Assembly: GCA_009778275.1 (NCBI GenBank)
Contig: WRKC01000054.1
Coordinates: 1-6,868, forward strand
Length of the DNA stretch: 6,868 nucleotides
From: Methanomassiliicoccaceae archaeon
GTDB taxonomy: Archaea > Thermoplasmatota > Thermoplasmata > Methanomassiliicoccales > Methanomethylophilaceae
Reading direction: 5' to 3'
This document shows, one piece after another, positions 1 through 6,377 of this stretch. The notes under the pieces were generated by a model. That model worked only from the letters and a program-made list of their open reading frames with translations. It searched no databases and was not told where the DNA came from. Every line of letters starts with the position of its first letter. The stretch's first letter is position 1. Both the position numbers and the translations under genes were made by a program.

Positions 1-94
1 TCTCAAGGACGTTGAAAAGGTGCCAGATATCCTCATCGGCTTCCAGCATGATTCGTATGTTCCCGTTCCCAACGTCTTTTTCCAGGATCCGCAT
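1..94 (-). CDS. pelA: Archaeal Pelota (Dom34 family), 5' end only
   Basis: Only the first 31 codons are in the window; the gene continues off the left edge. The reading starts MRILEKDVGNGN and ends with a DIWHLFNVLE stretch. This matches the typical N-terminus of archaeal Pelota, which begins MRILEKD and has a D-[LI]-WHLYN-[LI] motif around residues 22-30. Pelota is an eRF1-like protein that, with aEF1A and ABCE1, rescues ribosomes stalled without a stop codon; its N-terminal domain enters the empty A site. A weak purine-rich AGGAAG lies just upstream of the ATG, and a possible AT-rich box sits 22-28 nt upstream. The gene is divergent from carA. The identification rests on a short but characteristic N-terminus; nothing can be said about the central and C-terminal domains. 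Confidence 0.85.
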   Translation of the reverse strand, partial: MRILEKDVGNGNIRIMLEADEDIWHLFNVLE

Positions 95-115
95 GAGCTT
101 CCTAATGGGTTAGGT

Positions 116-122
116 CTTTATT
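116..122 (-). promoter_or_regulatory. Possible TATA-like box of pelA
   Basis: Read on the minus strand, AATAAAG lies 22-28 nt upstream of the pelA ATG, the same distance as the better boxes elsewhere in the window. It is not a strong match to the archaeal TATA consensus. The call rests mainly on position. Confidence 0.3.
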
Positions 123-140
123 CCTATTTCGTTCAATAGG
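123..140. repeat. 18-bp perfect dyad in the pelA-carA intergenic region
   Basis: CCTATT and AATAGG form a perfect 6-bp inverted repeat around a 6-nt centre, TCGTTC. On the minus strand it directly abuts the possible pelA TATA box, at the position of a BRE or regulator site. It lies about 60 nt upstream of the carA TATA box. It could be an operator for a dimeric regulator or a short RNA hairpin. A 6-bp dyad can also arise by chance, so its function is inferred only from position. Confidence 0.4.
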
Positions 141-201
141 GGGTAGTTTGTCTGGTATTGGACAACGGAGGATTGAGGGTGTCAGAGCGGGCCCCAAGCT
201 A

Positions 202-208
202 TTAAATA
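202..208 (+). promoter_or_regulatory. TATA box of the carA-carB operon
   Basis: TTAAATA, within the context GCTATTAAATACG, is 27-33 nt upstream of the carA ATG. Archaeal transcription starts about 25 nt downstream of the box centre, so the transcript would begin within a few nucleotides of the ATG. There is no Shine-Dalgarno sequence in the short remaining leader, which fits a leaderless or nearly leaderless mRNA. Confidence 0.6.
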
Positions 209-234
209 CGATTCTTATCTCTGATTGATTCTCG

Positions 235-1320
235 ATGGCGAAAAGTTATTTGGTCCTCGAAGATGGAACCGTGTTCGAGGGAGAACCCTTTGGATACGAG
301 GCGGCTGCTTTTGGAGAGGTAGTTTTTTCCACAGGGATGTCTGGGTATCAGGAAAGTCTTACCGACCCGTCGTATGAGGGACAGATCCTTGTGATGACAT
401 ATCCGCTGGTAGGCAATTACGGCATCAGCGACGATTACTACAGATCCGACCGGGTGCACACGAGAGGTCTGGTGGTGAGGGAATATTGCAAAGAACCGTC
501 GCCCATGTACGGCGGGCGCACACTGGATGATTTCCTGAAACGCAACAAGGTCCCCGGGATATCCGGTATCGACACAAGGGACCTGGTGATAAAGATCAGG
601 TCAGTGGGAACGCTCAGAGGAGCCATAACCGGAGACAAAGAAGGGATCGAGAATCTGATCAAAGAGCTTAAGCGCACGCCATTCCCCTCGGAAAGCAACC
701 TGGTGGGGGAAGTATCTGTCAAGTGTATGGAGGAACACGATTTCGGGAAGAGCGTCAGCATAGGCCTTCTGGATTGCGGAGAGAGAAACTGGATGCTCAG
801 AGACCTGTCGGAAAGATTCAACGTCACGGTGTTCCCCTATGACACGCCTGCCGATGTGATAATCGGCCACAAAATGAGGGGCGTGATAGTCTCGAACGGA
901 CCCGGGGACCCGTCTCATCCGGAGATAAAAAGGACCGTCGCAAAGTGCGCCGCCGATCTTTCCGCGACCATTCCCCTGTTCGGGATAGGTCTGGGGAGCC
1001 AGATCGTCGGGGTAGCGTTGGGCGGCAAGACATATAAGATGAAGTTCGGTCACCGCGGAAGCAACCAGCCGGTGAAATATGGCAGAAAGGTCTTCATAAC
1101 CGCGCAGAACCACGGGTTCGCGCTCGAAGAGAGCAGCCTTTCGGAAAGGGACATTCTGGCCGATCAGATAAACGTCAACGACGGCACAGTGGAAGGGATC
1201 AGACATAAGGACCTTCCGATATTCACATCACAATATCGTCCGGAGGCCTCTCCAGGGCCGTGGGACACGTCCTTCCTTCTGGATAGGTTCGAGAAGGCGG
1301 CAAAGGAGGGACGCCGATGA
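235..1320 (+). CDS. carA: Carbamoyl-phosphate synthase small subunit with a degenerate glutaminase site
   Basis: The 361-aa length is normal for CarA, which hydrolyses glutamine and passes ammonia to CarB. Residues 1 to about 165 form the CarA-specific N-terminal domain (TGMSGYQE and LTDPSYEGQI at about 33-51). Residues from about 170 to 361 form the class I glutamine amidotransferase domain, with NGPGDP at 221-226, KTYKMKFGHRG at 265-275 and QNHGF at 291-295. The active site is altered. The usual GICLGHQ reads GIGLGSQ (250-256), so the nucleophile Cys (E. coli Cys269) is Gly252 and the next His is Ser255. The usual YHPEASPGPHD reads YRPEASPGPWD (334-344), so catalytic His353 is Arg335; the Glu is kept as Glu337. 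No other Cys sits in a glutaminase motif. The frame is intact and the rest well conserved, so this looks like a maintained pseudo-glutaminase rather than a decaying gene. The start at 235 fits the family N-terminus and the TATA spacing. The stop overlaps carB by 4 nt. Confidence 0.95.
   Translation: MAKSYLVLEDGTVFEGEPFGYEAAAFGEVVFSTGMSGYQESLTDPSYEGQILVMTYPLVGNYGISDDYYRSDRVHTRGLVVREYCKEPSPMYGGRTLDDFLKRNKVPGISGIDTRDLVIKIRSVGTLRGAITGDKEGIENLIKELKRTPFPSESNLVGEVSVKCMEEHDFGKSVSIGLLDCGERNWMLRDLSERFNVTVFPYDTPADVIIGHKMRGVIVSNGPGDPSHPEIKRTVAKCAADLSATIPLFGIGLGSQIVGVALGGKTYKMKFGHRGSNQPVKYGRKVFITAQNHGFALEESSLSERDILADQINVNDGTVEGIRHKDLPIFTSQYRPEASPGPWDTSFLLDRFEKAAKEGRR
1305..1310 (+). promoter_or_regulatory. 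Shine-Dalgarno site for carB
   Basis: GGAGGG ends 6 nt before the carB ATG, inside the last codons of carA. It is the only strong, well-spaced ribosome binding site supporting a start in this window. It fits an internal operon gene that cannot use leaderless initiation, and it fixes the carB start at 1317. Confidence 0.75.
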
Positions 1321-4300
1321 AAAAGGATTACAAGAAGCTCATGGTGATAGGTTCTGGCCCCATAGTGATAGGTCAGGCGGCGGAATTCGATTTCTCCGGG
1401 ACCCAGGCCTGCCGCTCTCTGAAAGAGGAAGGCTATAACACGGTGCTCGTGAACTCCAACCCGGCAACGATACAGACGGACCCGGAGACGGCCGACAGCG
1501 TCTACATCGAACCGCTTCAGGCCGCACTAGTTGCGAAGATAATCGAGAAGGAGGGCGTGGACGGCATACTTTCCGGTATGGGCGGACAGACCGCCTTGAA
1601 CATCTGTTCGGAACTCGCGGAGAACGGAGAACTGGCGAGGCTGGGGGTCTCGCTCATCGGAACACAGCCGGATGCCATCGCGATGTCGGAGGACCGCGAG
1701 CTTTTCAAGGAGACCATGGAGAGGATAGGGGAGCCGGTACCGCTGAGCAGAAGCGTAACGTCGATCCAAGAAGCCATCGAGGCCGTTAAACTGATAAACA
1801 AATATCCTGTCCTCATCAGGCCCGCTTATACATTGGGAGGGACCGGAGGCGGGATAGCCTACAACGAGCAGGAACTCGTGGAGATATGTGCCAGAGGTCT
1901 TGCATATTCGCGTATACACCAGGTTTTGGTGGAAGAGAGCGTGCTTGGATGGAAGGAGTACGAATACGAGGTCATGAGGGATTCCAATGACAACTGCATC
2001 ATCGTATGCAACATGGAGAACCTTGATGCGATGGGAGTACACACAGGGGAAAGTATCGTGTGCGCCCCATGCCTGACTTTATCGGATAAGGATCATCAGA
2101 GGCTCAGAACAGCCTCGCTGAAGGTCATAAAGGCGCTGAACATCGAGGGAGGATGTAATGTGCAGTTTGCTTTCAACCCCGCGAACGGCGACTACAGGCT
2201 GATAGAGGTGAATCCCCGTGTTTCAAGATCATCGGCCTTGGCGTCGAAAGCGACGGGATATCCCATAGCGAGGGTGGCGACCAAGGTCGCGGTGGGATAC
2301 ACTCTGGACGAGATACCAAACAGAATAACAGGTACGACCTTCGCCGCCTTCGAGCCGGCGATAGACTATGTCGTAGTAAAGATACCCCGCTGGCCGTTTG
2401 ACAAGTTCCGCACCGTCGACAGACACCTGGGAACGCAGATGAAGAGCACCGGGGAAGTAATGGCGATCGGCCGCACCTTCGAAGAGGCCATCCTGAAAGG
2501 ATTGAGGTCCCTGGAGATAGGGGTCAAGGGCCTGGACAGCATCAGCATGACCGACGATGAGATCACTGCGGAGCTCACCCACGCCACGGACAAACGCATA
2601 TTTGCGATGGGAGAGGCTCTCAGAAAAGGCTGGGACCCGGAAAGTATCGCCGATCTCGCAAAATGGGATGTGTTCTTCATAAAGAAACTGGCGAACATCG
2701 TTGCGATGGAAAAGAGGATCATGAACGAACCATTGACCGCTGAGCTTCTCGCAGAAGCGAAACGCATGGGATTCTCCGATGAGAAGCTCGCGGAGCTGGC
2801 ATCTACGACGGAAGCGGAGATAAGGAAAGAAAGGCTGTCCGCTCACATCGTTCCGGTCTATAAGATGGTAGACACATGCGCGGCGGAATTCGCCGCGGGG
2901 ACACCGTATTTCTATTCCACTTATGGAACATCGACAGAGATCAAGAAAGAAGACGGGACAATGAAAGTGCTCATCATCGGCGCCGGTCCGATAAGGATAG
3001 GGCAGGGGATAGAATTCGATTACTGCTGCGTTCACGGAGTGATGGCCCTTCAAGAGGAAGGGGTCAAGGCCATGATAATCAACAACAACCCGGAGACCGT
3101 ATCCACCGACTACGACATATCCGACCGTTTGTACTTCGACCCCATAACCTTAGAGGATGTCCTGAACGTCATAGACGCCGAAGGCATAGACGGGGTGATA
3201 GTCCAATACGGCGGACAGACCAGCGTTAATCTGGCCGTCGATCTGGAAAAGGCGCTTGCCGGGACCAAGACCAAGGTGCTCGGTACCAGCCCCGATATGA
3301 TGGATGTTGCGGAGGACAGGAGAAGATTCTCCATACTGATGGACGAACTGGAGATAAAGAAGCCCGAATCCGGCACGGGATATTCATTCGAAGAGGCGAA
3401 AGAGATAGCGGAGACCATAGGCTATCCGGTGCTGGTAAGGCCGTCCTACGTTCTGGGCGGAAGGGCAATGGAGATCGTTTATTCCACTGATGAACTGAGA
3501 ACCTATGTGGAAACGGCCGTGAAAGTATCGAGGAACCATCCGATACTGATAGACAAATACCTCACGGAGGCGATCGAGATAGATGTGGATGTCGTTTCCG
3601 ACGGTAATGATGTCTACATCGGAGGGATAATGGAGCACATCGAGTATGCGGGCTGCCACTCCGGCGACGCAACGATGGTGCTGCCCCCCTTCACGCTTTC
3701 CAAAGAGATCATAGACGGGATAGTCGATATCACCAACAAAGTGGCCCTGGCACTGGAGGTGAAAGGTCTTATGAACCTCCAGCTTGCGGTCAAAGATAAT
3801 GAGATATACATGATCGAGGCCAACCCGAGGGCATCGCGTACGGTACCTTTCATCTCAAAGGCGACGGGGATACCTCTGGCGAAGATAGGCACAAAGATCA
3901 TGCTAGGAAAGACCCTGAAGGATTTCGGGCTGTCCGGTTACAAGACGATAGACCACTATGCCATCAAGGCCTCGGTGTTCCCGTTCCTGAAGCTGCCGGG
4001 GGTGGATTCCATACTTACCCCGGAGATGAAGAGCACCGGCGAGGTGATGGGCATCGATGCGGACTTCGATATCGCTTGTTACAAGGCCCTGACCGCCGCT
4101 GGCAACAAGCTGCCCACGGAAGGCGCGGTGTACATAACCGTGAACGACTCCGACAAGGAAAGGGTCCTGCCGGTCGCAAAGGAACTCCACGATATGGGAT
4201 TCCAGGTTTACGCCACGAAAGGCACTTCCACATACCTCAGGGAGAACGGGGTGGAGACCACCACCGTATTCAAGATAGACGATAACATGAAACCCAATGC

Positions 4301-4523
4301 CATCGGCCTCATAAGGGAGGGCAAGATCAATCTGATCATCAACACGCCGTCTCAAAAATCAGGGCCGGTAAGGGACGGGCATAAGATGAGAAGACTGGCG
4401 GTGGAGCTTGAGATACCTTTCCTGACGACGATACAGGGCGCAGACGCAGCGGTGGGCGCCATCAGAGTGGCCAGGGACCTGAATTTCAAAGTCAGGTCAA
4501 TGAAGGAGTTCAATACGCTCTGA
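1317..4523 (+). CDS. carB: Carbamoyl-phosphate synthase large subunit
   Basis: The 1068-aa protein makes carbamoyl phosphate from bicarbonate, ammonia and two ATP, for pyrimidine and arginine synthesis. It is full length (E. coli CarB is 1073 aa), unlike the split CarB of some methanogens. The order is: N-terminal carboxyphosphate half (about 1-400) with GSGPIVIGQAAEFD; oligomerisation region (about 400-545); second carbamate-kinase half (about 548-930) opening with GAGPIRIGQGIEFD; and an MGS-like allosteric domain (about 935-1068). ATP-grasp ligands are visible in both halves: Arg168, His242, Gln283, Glu297, Asn299 and Arg301 in the first, and Arg708, His781, Gln822, Glu834, Asn836 and Arg838 in the second. 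The allosteric domain keeps Lys947, Thr967, Thr970 and Lys986, equivalent by hand alignment to E. coli nucleotide-effector residues. The position of E. coli ornithine ligand Glu892 is Ala885. It is translationally coupled to carA by an ATGA overlap. CarB looks catalytically complete, so synthesis from free ammonia should be possible despite the altered CarA. Confidence 0.97.
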   Translation: MKKDYKKLMVIGSGPIVIGQAAEFDFSGTQACRSLKEEGYNTVLVNSNPATIQTDPETADSVYIEPLQAALVAKIIEKEGVDGILSGMGGQTALNICSELAENGELARLGVSLIGTQPDAIAMSEDRELFKETMERIGEPVPLSRSVTSIQEAIEAVKLINKYPVLIRPAYTLGGTGGGIAYNEQELVEICARGLAYSRIHQVLVEESVLGWKEYEYEVMRDSNDNCIIVCNMENLDAMGVHTGESIVCAPCLTLSDKDHQRLRTASLKVIKALNIEGGCNVQFAFNPANGDYRLIEVNPRVSRSSALASKATGYPIARVATKVAVGYTLDEIPNRITGTTFAAFEPAIDYVVVKIPRWPFDKFRTVDRHLGTQMKSTGEVMAIGRTFEEAILKGLRSLEIGVKGLDSISMTDDEITAELTHATDKRIFAMGEALRKGWDPESIADLAKWDVFFIKKLANIVAMEKRIMNEPLTAELLAEAKRMGFSDEKLAELASTTEAEIRKERLSAHIVPVYKMVDTCAAEFAAGTPYFYSTYGTSTEIKKEDGTMKVLIIGAGPIRIGQGIEFDYCCVHGVMALQEEGVKAMIINNNPETVSTDYDISDRLYFDPITLEDVLNVIDAEGIDGVIVQYGGQTSVNLAVDLEKALAGTKTKVLGTSPDMMDVAEDRRRFSILMDELEIKKPESGTGYSFEEAKEIAETIGYPVLVRPSYVLGGRAMEIVYSTDELRTYVETAVKVSRNHPILIDKYLTEAIEIDVDVVSDGNDVYIGGIMEHIEYAGCHSGDATMVLPPFTLSKEIIDGIVDITNKVALALEVKGLMNLQLAVKDNEIYMIEANPRASRTVPFISKATGIPLAKIGTKIMLGKTLKDFGLSGYKTIDHYAIKASVFPFLKLPGVDSILTPEMKSTGEVMGIDADFDIACYKALTAAGNKLPTEGAVYITVNDSDKERVLPVAKELHDMGFQVYATKGTSTYLRENGVETTTVFKIDDNMKPNAIGLIREGKINLIINTPSQKSGPVRDGHKMRRLAVELEIPFLTTIQGADAAVGAIRVARDLNFKVRSMKEFNTL

Positions 4524-4525
4524 GG

Positions 4526-5869
4526 TCACCCTTCCGCCTGCATGTTCTTCTTCCTGAGCATGATAACGAGTATCACCAGCACAGCTAACAATATCACTAC
4601 CAACGCTGACAGGACCGGCACCAGACTGTCGCCCGGCCCGGGGTAGCTGTTGGATGTGGTGAATATGGTGTCGCCGTCAACAACGAAAGAGGTCCCCGCC
4701 ATGTACGGGATGCCGTCCTTGAATATCGAGGGCAGATCCGTGTTCCCGGGTGCCTGTCTGATACTTATGGTGTAAGATGCACCGTATACGCCAGGTTCTT
4801 CCCAGTAGCTCCCTTTATCGATACCGTTAACGACCCATCTTATGCTTTTGTCCTGCGTAAAGACGATCCTGTAAGTGTTTTTGATAACGTCTCCCGATAT
4901 TTCGGTATTTCCCGCGCTTCCGACCTGTATATTCATATCGGCGGTCACAATATCGCCGTGCATATCTCTCCAATCCGTAAGCTGGTAATCCCTGAGATTG
5001 GATGTGGGGGGGAACACAAGCACCCGCTTGCTGCCGCTCGATGCATACACTGTCGCATAGGCCTTGCTGAGCATTTTGAACACAGTGTTGACGGAAGGGT
5101 CCTTTATGTTGGGGTCCTTTATGGTGCCGACCGGTTTGTTGAAGTTCGATTCCCCGTAAACGACGATGTATGCCATGCTGTTCAGGGAGAACTTCCCCGT
5201 TATCAGGGCGCTGTTGGTCATTTCCGCCGTATGAGTGGGAGCGCTTCCGAGTGTCAGCACGTCATATATGAGGAAAGTGCTTCCCTCTGATATCCTGACC
5301 TCTCCGGTAACGGTAGCATTCCTGACCTCCACCAAAGAGACGGATGTCTTGCTTCCTACAACCATTAATCCATCGATGAACAGTCTTCCGCTCCCCAGAC
5401 AGTTAAAGGTACTGTTTTTGGTGAGACCGATATTGACGGTACCTCCTTTGTATACTTCTAAGTAACCCGCTACTGTTGTCTCCTTATCATCATTATCTAT
5501 CGACACCAGTCCGCCGTTGGTCACTGCAACGGACCCGTTGAAATCCACCCTCAGATCCCCTGAGGAGATGAGCGTTCCTTCTATGGTCAATATGGTATCC
5601 GCTGAGATCCTCAGCATAAAGCCGCCGTCATCCAAAATGACGCCCTGTTTGATCGGAGCATCCCTTAAGAGGACCGCATCGTCTTCCAGCGTTATCCTGT
5701 CGCCGCTGACGGCATTCTCAAGCTCTGTCGCCAGATCGAACTGGCCGCTCCCTTCCAAAGGCACCGCGCCGATCGCGTTCTCCTGCTCGCCGCAGAAAGA
5801 TACTACCGCTACCATTCCCACCAGCGCGATGAGGCCGACCGAAATAAGAAGACTTCTTTTTTTGTGCAT
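4526..5869 (-). CDS. Exported, membrane-anchored beta-rich surface protein of unknown function
   Basis: I do not recognise a named family in this 447-aa protein. The N-terminus (MHKKRS, then a hydrophobic run at about 7-25) is a signal peptide or N-terminal anchor. Cys26 follows VSF, a poor lipobox, so a lipoprotein is unlikely. Residues 60-210 are built of short alternating beta-strand segments rich in Gly, Val, Ile and Thr (IEGTLISSGDLRV, GYLEVYKGGTVNIG, GRLFIDGLMVVG, GEVRISEGSTFLIYD), the style of a right-handed beta-helix or adhesin-like stack. Residues from about 331 to 407 form a second, separate beta domain. A transmembrane helix at about 416-438, followed by RKK, anchors the C-terminus with the body outside. 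Three N-glycosylation sequons are visible at Asn111, Asn152 and Asn184. The start fits a strong TATA box upstream. It converges on carB with 2 nt between stops. A role in cell-surface structure or adhesion is inferred from architecture only. Confidence 0.85.
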   Translation of the reverse strand: MHKKRSLLISVGLIALVGMVAVVSFCGEQENAIGAVPLEGSGQFDLATELENAVSGDRITLEDDAVLLRDAPIKQGVILDDGGFMLRISADTILTIEGTLISSGDLRVDFNGSVAVTNGGLVSIDNDDKETTVAGYLEVYKGGTVNIGLTKNSTFNCLGSGRLFIDGLMVVGSKTSVSLVEVRNATVTGEVRISEGSTFLIYDVLTLGSAPTHTAEMTNSALITGKFSLNSMAYIVVYGESNFNKPVGTIKDPNIKDPSVNTVFKMLSKAYATVYASSGSKRVLVFPPTSNLRDYQLTDWRDMHGDIVTADMNIQVGSAGNTEISGDVIKNTYRIVFTQDKSIRWVVNGIDKGSYWEEPGVYGASYTISIRQAPGNTDLPSIFKDGIPYMAGTSFVVDGDTIFTTSNSYPGPGDSLVPVLSALVVILLAVLVILVIMLRKKNMQAEG

Positions 5870-5897
5870 ATTCCCAATAATATAGTAATAGCATGCT

Positions 5898-5907
5898 GAT
5901 ATAAAAG
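5898..5907 (-). promoter_or_regulatory. TATA box of the surface-protein gene
   Basis: On the minus strand this reads CTTTTATATC, the best TATA-box match in the window, 29-38 nt upstream of the ATG at 5869. Transcription would start about 5-10 nt before the ATG, and no Shine-Dalgarno sequence is present in that leader. The box lies between pth2 and this gene, so the gene probably has its own promoter even though pth2 reads in the same direction. Confidence 0.65.
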
Positions 5908-5921
5908 CACGCTTTGGCGGT

Positions 5922-6302
5922 TCAAAGCATCTTGAGTTCGCCGGTTATCTTATCGAGAACGGAACACTCCTCGGGACCGATTCCAATACAGGTATAGGTT
6001 CCGGGTTCGATCTGCGTTCTCCCGCCGTCGCAGATGATCGAGTTGTTGATGCCCTGGGCATCGGCGATCGCTTTGAATTCGAAGAGTTCCCTCTCCGAAC
6101 CGACCCTCAGGACCACCTTGGCCTGGCCGCACGAGGTCCAATTATCGAACATTTTGGGGTCCTTCTTTTTTATGCTCAATGCACAGTTGACAGAAGCGTG
6201 CCCCGCCTGTGCTGCGATCTTACCTTTGCCCATTTTGAGGTCATTCCTCACTAAAATGACCAATTTGTAATCTTTGTCGGGCAGGCCCGCGAAACGGAAC
6301 AT
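5922..6302 (-). CDS. pth2: Peptidyl-tRNA hydrolase, Pth2 type
   Basis: The 126-aa protein hydrolyses the ester bond of peptidyl-tRNAs dropped from the ribosome and recycles the tRNA; Pth2 is the archaeal and eukaryotic form. Family motifs appear in order: KLVILVRNDLKMGKGKIAAQ (residues 13-32) followed by GHAS; W55 and GQAKVVLRV at 59-67; DGGRTQ at 92-97, where most members have DAGRTQ; PGTYT at 100-104; IGP at 108-110; and a terminal TGELKML. I chose the ATG at 6302 because it gives the usual length and lies 25-31 nt downstream of a TATA-like box. A longer in-frame start at 6407 would add 35 residues with no Pth2 similarity and would overlap the divergent gene, so I rejected it. The stop is 52 nt before the next gene on the same strand. 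Function is confident from the motifs. Confidence 0.96.
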   Translation of the reverse strand: MFRFAGLPDKDYKLVILVRNDLKMGKGKIAAQAGHASVNCALSIKKKDPKMFDNWTSCGQAKVVLRVGSERELFEFKAIADAQGINNSIICDGGRTQIEPGTYTCIGIGPEECSVLDKITGELKML

Positions 6303-6326
6303 GAAGGTCGGAATGCGGTCGCTGAT

Positions 6327-6333
6327 GATAAAG
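6327..6333 (-). promoter_or_regulatory. TATA-like box of pth2
   Basis: On the minus strand CTTTATC lies 25-31 nt upstream of the chosen pth2 ATG. This predicts transcription starting at or next to the start codon. It supports the 126-aa form of Pth2 over the longer one. Confidence 0.5.
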
Positions 6334-6348
6334 TTGTCAGTGCAATAT

Positions 6349-6356
6349 CTTTTAAT
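6349..6356 (+). promoter_or_regulatory. TATA-like box of the DUF2703-like gene
   Basis: CTTTTAAT lies 22-29 nt upstream of the ATG at 6378. With the pth2 box on the other strand it makes a compact divergent promoter pair inside a 75-nt intergenic region. The spacing favours the first ATG over the in-frame ATG at 6384. Confidence 0.5.
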
Positions 6357-6377
6357 CGGCGATTCCGATGCGGGTCT

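Noticed and set aside
173..205. Mini open frame (TTG or GTG start, ending TAA) preceded by GGAGG, upstream of carA; possible leader peptide
   Set aside because: It overlaps and precedes the carA TATA box, so it would not be on the carA transcript, and it has no run of pyrimidine- or arginine-related codons. Chance is the simpler explanation.
95..234. Possible tRNA or small RNA in the pelA-carA gap, prompted by GGGGGTAGTTTG
   Set aside because: No T-loop GGTTCGAATCC-like sequence, anticodon stem or matching acceptor stem can be formed.
601..1206. 201-codon open frame antisense to carA
   Set aside because: It lies wholly opposite conserved CarA coding sequence, shows no recognisable motif and has Arg/His-rich composition typical of antisense frames.
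1527..2042. 171-codon open frame antisense to carB
   Set aside because: It is fully covered by CarB's first ATP-grasp half and has no independent support.
2229..3053. 274-codon open frame antisense to carB
   Set aside because: It mirrors conserved CarB codons, has low-complexity Arg/Phe/His composition and no promoter or family motif. It is a shadow of carB.
5790..5800. Lipobox at the surface protein's Cys26
   Set aside because: The residue before Cys is Phe (VSFC), where lipoboxes need a small residue, so a conventional signal peptide or anchor is more likely.
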